Shown here piece by piece: positions 1 through 7,638 of a stretch of DNA of 13,720 bases. This DNA comes from Pseudomonadota bacterium. GTDB lineage: Bacteria > Hydrothermota > 32-111 > QNBC01. The notes below the pieces were generated by a model. It saw only the letters and a program-made list of their open reading frames with translations, was not told the DNA's origin and made no database searches. Position numbers and translations under genes: made by a program. The stretch is from contig JAACEC010000007.1 in NCBI GenBank assembly GCA_011682715.1, positions 1 to 13,720 on the forward strand, in the 5' to 3' direction. Within the stretch, counting starts at the first letter, position 1, and every line of letters starts with the position of its first letter.

Positions 1-652
<652 letters not shown>

Positions 653-681
653 AATTATCTTATCCTCTTCATCTTATGCAA

Positions 682-693
682 TTTTCAAAGAAC
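682..693 (-). promoter_or_regulatory. rRNA boxA-like antitermination element
   Basis: The minus strand reads GTTCTTTGAAAA here, about 30 bases before the mature 23S 5' end. This closely resembles the boxA element of bacterial rRNA leaders and spacers (TGYTCTTTGA type), where the NusB-NusE antitermination complex binds the nascent RNA. It lies inside the transcripts predicted from both upstream promoters. The identification rests on motif similarity and position only. Confidence 0.7.
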
Positions 694-710
694 TTATAAA
701 AGCGATTTAG

Positions 711-739
711 GTTATATCAAATATTCGAATTCTTGTCAA
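711..739 (-). promoter_or_regulatory. Proximal 23S rRNA promoter (P2)
   Basis: On the minus strand TTGACA (734-739) is followed after exactly 17 bases by TATAAC (711-716). The predicted start is near 704, about 50 bases before the mature 23S 5' end and upstream of the boxA element. An A-rich tract at 741-774 (minus-strand sense) lies immediately upstream of the -35 box and looks like an UP element, as is usual for rRNA promoters. Near-consensus hexamers, ideal spacing and location make this a strong call. Confidence 0.85.
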
Positions 740-784
740 GCACTTTTTTTGTTTTTCTTTTAAGTCTTTTTATAACCAAGTTTA

Positions 785-813
785 ATTATACAACTTCTAT
801 AATCGGATGTCAA
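785..813 (-). promoter_or_regulatory. Distal 23S rRNA promoter (P1), perfect sigma-70 consensus
   Basis: TTGACA (808-813) and TATAAT (785-790) on the minus strand are separated by exactly 17 bases, a full match to the vegetative sigma-70 consensus. The -35 box starts 11 bases beyond the stop codon of the upstream ATPase gene, leaving no room for a terminator between them. The predicted start is near 778, about 74 bases upstream of the second promoter. Tandem strong promoters are characteristic of rRNA operons, here directly before 23S. Confidence 0.85.
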
Positions 814-824
814 GACCCCTCGAA

Positions 825-1529
825 TTACAGTATCATTTTGGGGAATTTTAAAATAAGCTCACACTTAAAAGGGATTCTATAATGCAATTCCGCGCATAGC
901 TTGCAACACTGCTCAAATCGCCCCTCAAACTCAATCTTACCCTTCAATAAAATATCGATTTTATCGGTAATTTCGGATAAAAAAAACAAATTATGGCTTA
1001 CAACCAAAAAAGATAACCCTTTTTCTCTGTATTCTTTGATTGTAGATACTAAATAATCTATGCTTCCGATTGACAGTCCCGCATCGGGTTCGTCCAAAAG
1101 TATCACGGCAGGTTCACCTATAAGAATCGAGGCAATGGATACCTTTCTTTTTTCTCCGTAAGAAAGTAGAAACGGACTTTTTTTATAAAATTTAGCAAAG
1201 TCGAGCTTGACCGAATTCATTACCATTTTAACTCTCTCATCAATGTCCGACATCTTCAGGTTTCTCGCCCAAAATGCTATTTCGTCAAAAACGTTCTCTG
1301 CAAATATGTTTCTTTCCGGAAATTGGAAAAGATAACCTATCTCGCCATCAACAGTAATGTTTCCTCCCGAAGGCTTTTTTACACCCGATATCAAATCCAA
1401 CAGTGTTGTTTTTCCCGATCCGTTAGGTCCCAACAATCCTCTGACTTCCCCTTTTTTCACATTCAAGGAAACACGATCCAATATTTTCCTACCGTTAGTC
1501 TCAAAGGATACGTTTTCAATGTTTAACAT
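825..1529 (-). CDS. ecfA: ECF-type ABC transporter ATPase (EcfA/CbiO family), variant signature motif
   Basis: This is a 234-residue ATP-binding subunit of an energy-coupling-factor transporter, the class that imports vitamins, cobalt or nickel. In order it shows Walker A GPNGSGKTT (34-42), a Q-loop FQFPERN (Gln69), the signature LSYGE (122-126, usually LSGGQ/E), Walker B ILLDEP (143-148, catalytic Glu147) and an H-loop VSHN (His179). The tail holds a cysteine cluster (CCKLC) of unknown meaning. I chose the ATG at 1529 because GAGG stands 6 bases upstream; an ATG at 1553 would add 8 residues and lacks that support. It overlaps the upstream ATPase gene by 14 bases, so the two are probably translationally coupled and form a heterodimer. 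No EcfT membrane subunit or substrate-binding subunit is in the window, so the substrate is unknown. The signature Gly-to-Tyr change is discussed as a finding. Confidence 0.9.
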   Translation of the reverse strand: MLNIENVSFETNGRKILDRVSLNVKKGEVRGLLGPNGSGKTTLLDLISGVKKPSGGNITVDGEIGYLFQFPERNIFAENVFDEIAFWARNLKMSDIDERVKMVMNSVKLDFAKFYKKSPFLLSYGEKRKVSIASILIGEPAVILLDEPDAGLSIGSIDYLVSTIKEYREKGLSFLVVSHNLFFLSEITDKIDILLKGKIEFEGRFEQCCKLCAELHYRIPFKCELILKFPKMIL

Positions 1530-2301
1530 AATTTTCCTCGATATATTTTTCAATTTCCGTCTTCGACCGTAACTCCCGAGGAATATCGATCCCTTTGGTT
1601 TTCAACCAATTAATCGTATAACTCATATCAAAGGAATTGGGACGGAATTCGGCAAATTTCTTGTAATCTCCGTCGAAAACAATCTTTCCGGCTGACAGAT
1701 AAATATACCTGTTAAATATGAAATCGGATTCTTTTTGGCTGACCTCTATAACGGTAAGTTTCTCTCTAAATTCTCTTAATATTTCTCTTATTATATGCTC
1801 ATTAACAGGGTCGAGATGAGCAAAAGGTTCATCAAGAATCAGATATTCCGGCTCGTACGATAAAATACACGCAAGGGCGAGTTTCTGTTTTTCCCCGCCT
1901 GAAAGGGTGTTTATCAATCTGTTTTTTATATCCTCTAATTTAAAATACCTAATAACATCATAAGGTGTATTAAACATCGTCCTTGTTTTTGTTATATATT
2001 TAAAGGTCAGTTCTATTTCATCAATTACTCTGTATCTTATAAACTGGTTATCTGGATTTTGGAACAATATACCCACCTTGGGAATTTTATTTTTTCGCCA
2101 ATAGAGGGTACTCTTCCCGTCAATTACCACCGTACCATTTTTTACGGGATAAATCCCTGCAATAATATTACATAATGTAGTTTTTCCGCTACCGTTATCG
2201 CCAAGAATCACCACACTTTCTCGGTTTTCGATTGACAAATTCAGTTCTTCTAAAATCGTATCTTTTTCATAGGCAAAAGTGATGTTTTTAATCTCTATCA
2301 T
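1516..2301 (-). CDS. ecfA: ECF-type ABC transporter ATPase (EcfA/CbiO family), H-loop His replaced
   Basis: This 261-residue ABC ATPase is paralogous to the next gene. It has Walker A GDNGSGKTT (34-42), a Q-loop LFQNPDNQF (Gln81) typical of the CbiO/EcfA family, a proper signature LSGGE (133-137) and Walker B LILDEP (154-159, Glu158). At the switch or H-loop position, where the family has His, the protein reads VSQKES with Gln189 (codon CAA). A C-terminal extension of about 50 residues follows the core. The gene overlaps the end of the dihydrouridine synthase gene and the start of its partner ATPase gene by 14 bases each. It most likely pairs with the downstream ATPase on an EcfT protein encoded elsewhere. 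The family call is firm; the EcfA1 versus EcfA2 assignment and the substrate are not determined. Confidence 0.9.
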   Translation of the reverse strand: MIEIKNITFAYEKDTILEELNLSIENRESVVILGDNGSGKTTLCNIIAGIYPVKNGTVVIDGKSTLYWRKNKIPKVGILFQNPDNQFIRYRVIDEIELTFKYITKTRTMFNTPYDVIRYFKLEDIKNRLINTLSGGEKQKLALACILSYEPEYLILDEPFAHLDPVNEHIIREILREFREKLTVIEVSQKESDFIFNRYIYLSAGKIVFDGDYKKFAEFRPNSFDMSYTINWLKTKGIDIPRELRSKTEIEKYIEENYVKH

Positions 2302-3229
2302 ACTGCCTTAAAACCTCTATAATTTCTTCGTAATTATTCGATCTGAAAATAAAATCCTTTATTCTTTTGGAATCGTGCATCCCATTCAAATACCACCCCA
2401 CATGCTTTCTCATCAGAATCAAACCGTAATCCCCGTAATATTTCAACATCAAATCATAATGTTCCTTTATAGTGTCGAACCAAATTTCATACGATAAATC
2501 ACTGGCGGGCTCTCCTCTCATTGCTTTTTTGATTTTTTCGAAAATGAAGGGATTTCCCAGAGCTCCTCTACCTATCATAATATTAGACTCGGGATATCGT
2601 TCAATTAGCTCCATTGCCCTTTGGGATGAATCAATGTCACCGTTTAACACAAATTTCACATCGGGGAATTTATCAATATATTTACACCAATCATAGTTTG
2701 CTACGCCTTTGAAACCCATCTTTACCGTTCTGCCATGAATAGCAATTTTTCTAATTCCTGCCTCATAAATAACATCAATTATTTCATCACTATAATCATC
2801 GGCGAACCCTATACGTGTCTTACATGTTACGGGAACTCCGCTATTTTCCACTACCGCTTTTAAGACATTCTCAAAATTGTCAAGGTCGCTCAAAAGTCCT
2901 CCGCCGGAACCGTTCTTTACAACCTTTTTTGCCGGACATCCCGCATTGATATCAATAAATTCGGGTCTATATCGTGAAACAATTTTAGCTGCTTTTGCCA
3001 TTACTTGAGGATCGTTACCGAAAATCTGTATTCCCGTACGTTTTTCATCTTCATCTATATACAAAAGCCTGAAACTCTTTTCCGAACCTTCAACTAAACC
3101 TCTGGCACTTACCATTTCTGTTACAGTAATATCAGCGCCAAACCTGCCGCATATTTTGCGAAAAGGCATATCCGTTATGCCTGCCATGGGAGCCAAAATA
3201 AGATCCGTATTTTTAATTTGAGAAAACAT
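2288..3229 (-). CDS. dus: tRNA-dihydrouridine synthase (Dus family, DusB-like)
   Basis: This 313-residue flavoenzyme would reduce specific uridines of tRNA to dihydrouridine using FMN and NADPH. The N-terminal TIM barrel begins with the family motif APMAGITD (13-20). The hallmark INAGCPAKKVVKNGSGGGLL (94-113) carries the catalytic Cys98. FMN-contacting segments follow: CKTRIGF (136-142), IHGRT (His165), NGDI (196-199) and IGRGALGNPFIF (219-230). The C-terminal part is the small helical tRNA-binding domain. Length is normal for DusB (about 320). The gene starts 2 bases after the stop of the M23 peptidase gene and overlaps the following ATPase gene by 14 bases, so it is the second gene of a four-gene operon. 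No clear ribosome-binding site precedes the ATG, which fits coupled translation. Assignment to DusB within the family is by overall resemblance and less certain. Confidence 0.95.
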   Translation of the reverse strand: MFSQIKNTDLILAPMAGITDMPFRKICGRFGADITVTEMVSARGLVEGSEKSFRLLYIDEDEKRTGIQIFGNDPQVMAKAAKIVSRYRPEFIDINAGCPAKKVVKNGSGGGLLSDLDNFENVLKAVVENSGVPVTCKTRIGFADDYSDEIIDVIYEAGIRKIAIHGRTVKMGFKGVANYDWCKYIDKFPDVKFVLNGDIDSSQRAMELIERYPESNIMIGRGALGNPFIFEKIKKAMRGEPASDLSYEIWFDTIKEHYDLMLKYYGDYGLILMRKHVGWYLNGMHDSKRIKDFIFRSNNYEEIIEVLRQYDRD

Positions 3230-3231
3230 TG

Positions 3232-4161
3232 TTATGAGCCGAGAATATAATTCAAAGGATTTACGGCTTTACCCAAAACCCTTATCTCATAGTGCAGGTG
3301 TGTTCCGGTTGAGAGACCGCTATCTCCCATCAAACCTATAATCTGCCCTTTTCTGACAAATTCTCCCCTGTGGACCAAAATCCTCTTGAGGTGTCCGTAC
3401 CGCGTTTCATAACCATATCCGTGGTTAATTTTGATAAAATTACCATATCCGAAATAATTACCTGTAAATGCGACAGTAACAACTCCGTTAGCGGTGGATC
3501 TAACGGGAGTACCACTTTTATTGGCAATATCAAGCCCTCTGTGAAATTCCTTTTTCAGTAAAATGGGATGCATCCTCCATCCGAAACCGGATGTAATTCT
3601 ACCGCAAGTGGGAAGAATGGAAGGCGTCCTGTTAATGACATCCCTTCTCAAAGACAGCACATTTTTTATCGAAGAAAGCGAATTATTATCGAGTTGTAAT
3701 TTTCTCTCCAACTGAGACAACTTTTCCTCAACGGAAGAAATCGCTTTGCCCGAGTATGAATCTATAATATCTCTGTCTATCTGACCTGGCATTACAGGGC
3801 CACCAATACCCATCTCTCTCTCACCATCCGGTATGGGTTTAAGTTCTCCCACCATCCTGCATACTTTATCAATGCTATCAATAATCCCGGCAGTTCTATA
3901 GATATCGGTTACATTTTTATTGATAACGTTTATATTAGCAACCAGGCTGTCTCTTGCCGCCACCAATTTATAATAATCATTTAGATGTATTCTGTTAAAA
4001 GCGGATAAAAAAAGAGCCGAGATGAACAAGATTAAAAACACGGATACAATTTTTGCATATATCTTCAGGTGTCCACCATTTATCGAGATATTAAACAGGC
4101 TTCTAAAACTGCCAGCATCCTGAACTCTAATTGTCCAGAATCTCAATTTGTCTTTCCTCAT
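3232..4161 (-). CDS. Membrane-anchored M23 (LytM-type) peptidase
   Basis: This 309-residue protein has a short basic cytoplasmic N-terminus, one hydrophobic signal anchor (about 36-54), a periplasmic stalk with coiled-coil character (about 60-175) and a C-terminal M23/LytM zinc metallopeptidase domain (about 185-307). The domain keeps all expected residues: zinc ligands His207 and Asp211 in HRGLD and His290 in HLH, and active-site His257 (YGHL) and His288. It should therefore be an active peptidoglycan cross-bridge endopeptidase and not a NlpD/EnvC-like activator. It is the first gene of an operon with dus and two ABC ATPases. A promoter places transcription start at or next to the ATG. The alternative start TTG at 4146 has AGGAAAG about 5 bases ahead of it, lying inside the first codons of this frame, so the true N-terminus may be 5 residues shorter. 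Confidence 0.9.
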   Translation of the reverse strand: MRKDKLRFWTIRVQDAGSFRSLFNISINGGHLKIYAKIVSVFLILFISALFLSAFNRIHLNDYYKLVAARDSLVANINVINKNVTDIYRTAGIIDSIDKVCRMVGELKPIPDGEREMGIGGPVMPGQIDRDIIDSYSGKAISSVEEKLSQLERKLQLDNNSLSSIKNVLSLRRDVINRTPSILPTCGRITSGFGWRMHPILLKKEFHRGLDIANKSGTPVRSTANGVVTVAFTGNYFGYGNFIKINHGYGYETRYGHLKRILVHRGEFVRKGQIIGLMGDSGLSTGTHLHYEIRVLGKAVNPLNYILGS

Positions 4162-4167
4162 ATCTAA

Positions 4168-4196
4168 TTTATACGATTTTTTTTCACTTTTGTCAA
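4168..4196 (-). promoter_or_regulatory. Promoter of the M23 peptidase-dus-ecfA-ecfA operon
   Basis: On the minus strand TTGACA (4191-4196) is followed after 17 bases by TATAAA (4168-4173). Only six bases separate the -10 box from the ATG at 4161, so the expected start falls on the A of the start codon and the mRNA would be leaderless. The site lies in the 87-base gap after the second HD-GYP gene. Confidence 0.8.
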
Positions 4197-4248
4197 TATT
4201 TTTTATGAATTAAATTGAATTATATTTTCCCCTTTTCAATTTTAGCAA

Positions 4249-6003
4249 TCAATACTCCGTATTTTTTATCGACTTATTGGCTATTTCTTCCAAATAAAGT
4301 TGGACTTTATCTATTAAATCGGGATCAAATAGCGTTCCTTTTCCTTTAATTATATATTTTACAGCCATGCTTACCGGAACTTTTTTCATATACGGTTTAC
4401 CAAAAAGAAAACTATCAAACACATTTGCCAAATTTAATATCATTCCACCTTCCGATATTTCCTTTCCCTTTTTTCCATTAGGAAACCCGGTACCATCATA
4501 ACGCTCGTGGTGTTCTAATATCCATAGAGGGACATCGCCGAGAGATTTTATATTCTTTAAAACATTATATCCAACTATAGGATGATTTCTTATCATATTC
4601 CACTCTTTATCGGTTAATTCGTTCTGGTTCTTTTTTGCATAAATGGATCTTGAGTATGAAACAATACCTATATCATGAAGTAATCCGGCATATTTGAATA
4701 AATCCGTTTTTCCCTTTGGATATCCCAATTTCTCGGCAATGCTACTCGCAATAATAGCCACTCTCTTTGAATGTGTAACAGCATCTTTACTGCTTCCCTC
4801 TATAGTGGAAACCAGAATCGATATAATACTCTTTAACAGATTCCTGCTTTCCTCACTGTCCAGATGCAGATCGAGAATAGCATTAAATCTATTGAACACT
4901 ATCTTAAGGTAATTCAAAAGATATGGTGAAGTTTTATTCTCGATAAGTGAAACAAGCATACCGGAGATCTCCTCTTTAGTGTCGAATTTTGAGAAATACA
5001 TTATTCTGAAAGAGAAATGCTTTATTTCTCCCTTTTTTATTTCCGAAAAAGTCGTATGTTTTTTTATTTTTGCGTGTATCTCAGGCAAAAGGTACTTAAA
5101 TATCTTTTTGTCATCAGGTGTAATTTCTAATATATCCTCATTGGTCTTACGATAATAATATATGTTTTCAAGCATAATGTTAGGTTTAATATATTCCAAA
5201 TACTCGGTCACGGATTTTTCAATACTTTGATAATCGTCTATATCGTATTTAAGGTTGTTTAACTTCTTTAAAAGATCCGCATATACAAGAATATCCAACC
5301 TCACACTCAATATTTTGTAGAATATTCTAATTAGTACATAAATAGATACAATATAAAACAAAGCCATAGTATTCATATTATTCGCAGTCATAATATACAA
5401 AGGGAGAAATAACAAGAGTAATATTAAATCCGATAGACTTGCATATAAACCTACCACGATGTCTTTTTTCGAAAAGCGATTTTTTAAAAGTATGTTGTTC
5501 GTAAACCAAAAAGAAATAAAATCAAAGAATGTCATTAAAAAATATGCAGATACGATTGCTATTCCTTGTATAACCCCTATATGCAGAAATTGATTCGGAA
5601 ATATTGAGCGAAAGACAAAAACCCCTATCAGAACATAAGATTCCCAGAGAGAAGAAGTGAAAAAAGCAATTATAAAGGCATCAGCCCAATTTTTTGTCCG
5701 AATTACTTTTTTGACAAAAAATATAATGAATAGTAAGATAAAACTATAAGGTATTATAAATCTGGGCGGATAAAGAAAAAAAATATAAAACATAACAGGT
5801 AAATTGAATGAAAGGCGAAAACCCTTTGAAATTCTCAAATCGATATAATTAAAATAAATGAATAGAACCGTCACTATTAACAATTTAATACCAAGGTTAA
5901 CCGGTTTAAAACCATTAACACCGATAAAAATAGAAAATGAAATAAAATATAGAATCGAAAAAATAACAAATCTCTTAGGATAATTGGTTTTAAAGCTTTT
6001 CAT
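4249..6003 (-). CDS. Polytopic membrane HD-GYP-like protein with degenerate catalytic motif
   Basis: This 584-residue protein has an N-terminal half of about seven or eight hydrophobic segments (11-230). A linker or possible degenerate GAF-like region follows (about 250-380), then an HD-GYP domain (about 390-570). The domain keeps His411 (THSKRV), the HD pair His443-Asp444, His474 (NHP), His498-His499 and the GYP-loop equivalent DGTGFPNG. The usual HDIGK reads HDIGI (Ile447), and the AD of the final metal-binding segment reads LANVFD with Asn527. In HD-superfamily proteins that position is the last metal-ligand Asp, so phosphodiesterase activity against cyclic-di-GMP is doubtful. A sensory or dimer-partner role is plausible. 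It overlaps the canonical HD-GYP gene upstream by 14 bases, and its ATG is preceded by GAGAGG at 4 to 5 bases. The two are clearly a paralogous pair, though the N-terminal halves look diverged. Confidence 0.88.
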   Translation of the reverse strand: MKSFKTNYPKRFVIFSILYFISFSIFIGVNGFKPVNLGIKLLIVTVLFIYFNYIDLRISKGFRLSFNLPVMFYIFFLYPPRFIIPYSFILLFIIFFVKKVIRTKNWADAFIIAFFTSSLWESYVLIGVFVFRSIFPNQFLHIGVIQGIAIVSAYFLMTFFDFISFWFTNNILLKNRFSKKDIVVGLYASLSDLILLLLFLPLYIMTANNMNTMALFYIVSIYVLIRIFYKILSVRLDILVYADLLKKLNNLKYDIDDYQSIEKSVTEYLEYIKPNIMLENIYYYRKTNEDILEITPDDKKIFKYLLPEIHAKIKKHTTFSEIKKGEIKHFSFRIMYFSKFDTKEEISGMLVSLIENKTSPYLLNYLKIVFNRFNAILDLHLDSEESRNLLKSIISILVSTIEGSSKDAVTHSKRVAIIASSIAEKLGYPKGKTDLFKYAGLLHDIGIVSYSRSIYAKKNQNELTDKEWNMIRNHPIVGYNVLKNIKSLGDVPLWILEHHERYDGTGFPNGKKGKEISEGGMILNLANVFDSFLFGKPYMKKVPVSMAVKYIIKGKGTLFDPDLIDKVQLYLEEIANKSIKNTEY

Positions 6004-7588
6004 TTTTCCTCTCTTTAATAATATTCTTTAAAACCTTTACAATTTCAAGATCAATTTTGTTATTTCTCCCCTCTTCTTCCAAAATCGAAAAACATTGTTC
6101 ATCGGTCATCCTCTTTCTGTAGGGTCTGTCGGAAGTCATGGCATCATACATATCTGCAACATTAATAATTCTGGCTATAGCGGGAATACTTGCCCCGGTA
6201 ACACCATAAGGATACCCTGACCCGTCTAAACGTTCGTGATGATACAATACACCGTCAAGAATATCGTCCAATCCTTTAAGATTTATAAGCATTTCGAATC
6301 CATACACCGGATGCATTTTTATGAGTTCATATTCATGCACCGTTAGTTTTCCCCTTTTCACAAGAATCTCTTTGGGGATTTTTAATTTACCTATATCATG
6401 CAGTAGAGCCGATAATCGCACTCTCGTTTTATTTTCGGGGCTAACAACTTCAGCTATTTTTTCAGCATAATATGAAACTCTTTTGGAATGTCCCGCACTA
6501 TATGGATCTTTTGCTTCGATTAGATCTATCAATGATTCCAAAATGGCAAAAAAATCGTGTCGAACTCTATCATTTACTATTTTGTGTCTCGTTATGGTCT
6601 CAACTTGTTTAATCAAAAGGCCAATTAATATTTGTTCTCTCTCTACTATCTTTGTCCCGGAATAAATATCAATCTCCCCTCCCGACGGTTCCCCGATAAA
6701 CAGTTTTGAAAGATATTCCCCTTCAATCTCCAGATTCCATACGTTCTTATCTTCTTTGGGGGGAATGAAAGTGTTAACAGGAATAATCTTTATGGTTTTG
6801 CCTTGTAAGAAATTGCCAACAAATTTTTTAATCTCGGGAAACATATCTATACGTTCTTTTTTATTTGAAAGAAAGTTTGCGAATTCTTGAAGACGTATGA
6901 GAGATAAAAGGTAATCGATATGAATCCACATGTCTTTTACAAGATAATAGATGATGAAATAGAATATAATCACATTAATCAAATATAAATTATAGATTTC
7001 ATAGTTATTAATTTTGTAAAAATAGATAAAGGGAAAGAAAAAAGTGGCAAAGAACAAATCGACCAACAGGCAGTATTTTAAATCTTCTTTAATCTCCATT
7101 CCGGGAGCTTTCGCCATTAAAACGGTTTGAATAACATAGGGAATAGCTATAAACATTTCACTGATTAAAAATATCAGGACGTACTTTAGTGCAAGATTAG
7201 ATATTGCCATTTTTTCATTCAATACATATATGGCTATGTAAATAATGTATAGAATGGTTAGCCCTTTTAAAAGGTGGGAAAAATCGGCCACTTGTTTTTT
7301 TCTGAAATAAATTTTCGAGTCGGATATAAAACTTATTAAAGAAAATAAAAATATTGACAGCAATGCGGCTCGGAATGAAAGTGTGAAAATTGCCATCAAA
7401 TAAGCACCTATATCACCTACAACTGTAATTTTTGAGGTTACATTAAGCTTTAGAAAGTGGGCTATCGAGAATAAAAATACTATAACAAAAAAATTCTCAT
7501 TTAATATTTCATTAACATTCGGGAAATTAACCACACAAACAAGCAACATCACCACAAGTATTATAATCGCAAATATATATTTCTTCAT
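5990..7588 (-). CDS. Polytopic membrane HD-GYP protein, probable cyclic-di-GMP phosphodiesterase
   Basis: This 532-residue protein has about seven or eight N-terminal hydrophobic segments (to about residue 218), an intermediate region of roughly 100 residues and a complete HD-GYP domain (about 345-525). The motif is canonical: His367 in AGHSKRV, HDIGK (397-401), His426 (MHP), His450-His451, DGSGYPYG and VADMYDA with Asp479. Proteins of this family hydrolyse cyclic-di-GMP to pGpG or GMP. The membrane half probably senses an unknown signal. I chose the ATG at 7588 over a TTG at 7624 because the TTG lies inside the -35 box of a well-placed promoter and has no ribosome-binding site. From that promoter the mRNA would start at or one base before the ATG. 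The next gene, a degenerate paralogue, overlaps the 3' end by 14 bases. No diguanylate cyclase (GGDEF) gene is in the window. Confidence 0.92.
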   Translation of the reverse strand: MKKYIFAIIILVVMLLVCVVNFPNVNEILNENFFVIVFLFSIAHFLKLNVTSKITVVGDIGAYLMAIFTLSFRAALLSIFLFSLISFISDSKIYFRKKQVADFSHLLKGLTILYIIYIAIYVLNEKMAISNLALKYVLIFLISEMFIAIPYVIQTVLMAKAPGMEIKEDLKYCLLVDLFFATFFFPFIYFYKINNYEIYNLYLINVIIFYFIIYYLVKDMWIHIDYLLSLIRLQEFANFLSNKKERIDMFPEIKKFVGNFLQGKTIKIIPVNTFIPPKEDKNVWNLEIEGEYLSKLFIGEPSGGEIDIYSGTKIVEREQILIGLLIKQVETITRHKIVNDRVRHDFFAILESLIDLIEAKDPYSAGHSKRVSYYAEKIAEVVSPENKTRVRLSALLHDIGKLKIPKEILVKRGKLTVHEYELIKMHPVYGFEMLINLKGLDDILDGVLYHHERLDGSGYPYGVTGASIPAIARIINVADMYDAMTSDRPYRKRMTDEQCFSILEEEGRNNKIDLEIVKVLKNIIKERKNEKL

Positions 7589-7595
7589 ATTATAT

Positions 7596-7624
7596 ATAAT
7601 ATCATTAATTTTATAATTTGACAA
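7596..7624 (-). promoter_or_regulatory. Promoter of the HD-GYP gene pair
   Basis: The minus strand has TTGTCA (7619-7624), a 17-base spacer and TATTAT (7596-7601), located 14 bases after the YitT-family stop codon. Seven bases separate the -10 box from the ATG at 7588, predicting a leaderless message. The very AT-rich surroundings make the -10 box less certain than in the other promoters here. Confidence 0.62.
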
Positions 7625-7638
7625 TCTTTACTATTGTT

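Noticed and set aside
4212..4242. Inverted repeat AAATTGAA/TTCAATTT after the second HD-GYP gene as an intrinsic terminator
   Set aside because: The stem is nearly all A-T with a 15-base loop, and no U run follows on the minus strand.
7589..7624. TTG start that would extend the first HD-GYP protein by 12 residues
   Set aside because: It has no ribosome-binding site and lies in the predicted -35 box. The ATG at 7588 begins directly with a normal basic-hydrophobic membrane segment. Some doubt remains because the promoter call is only moderate.
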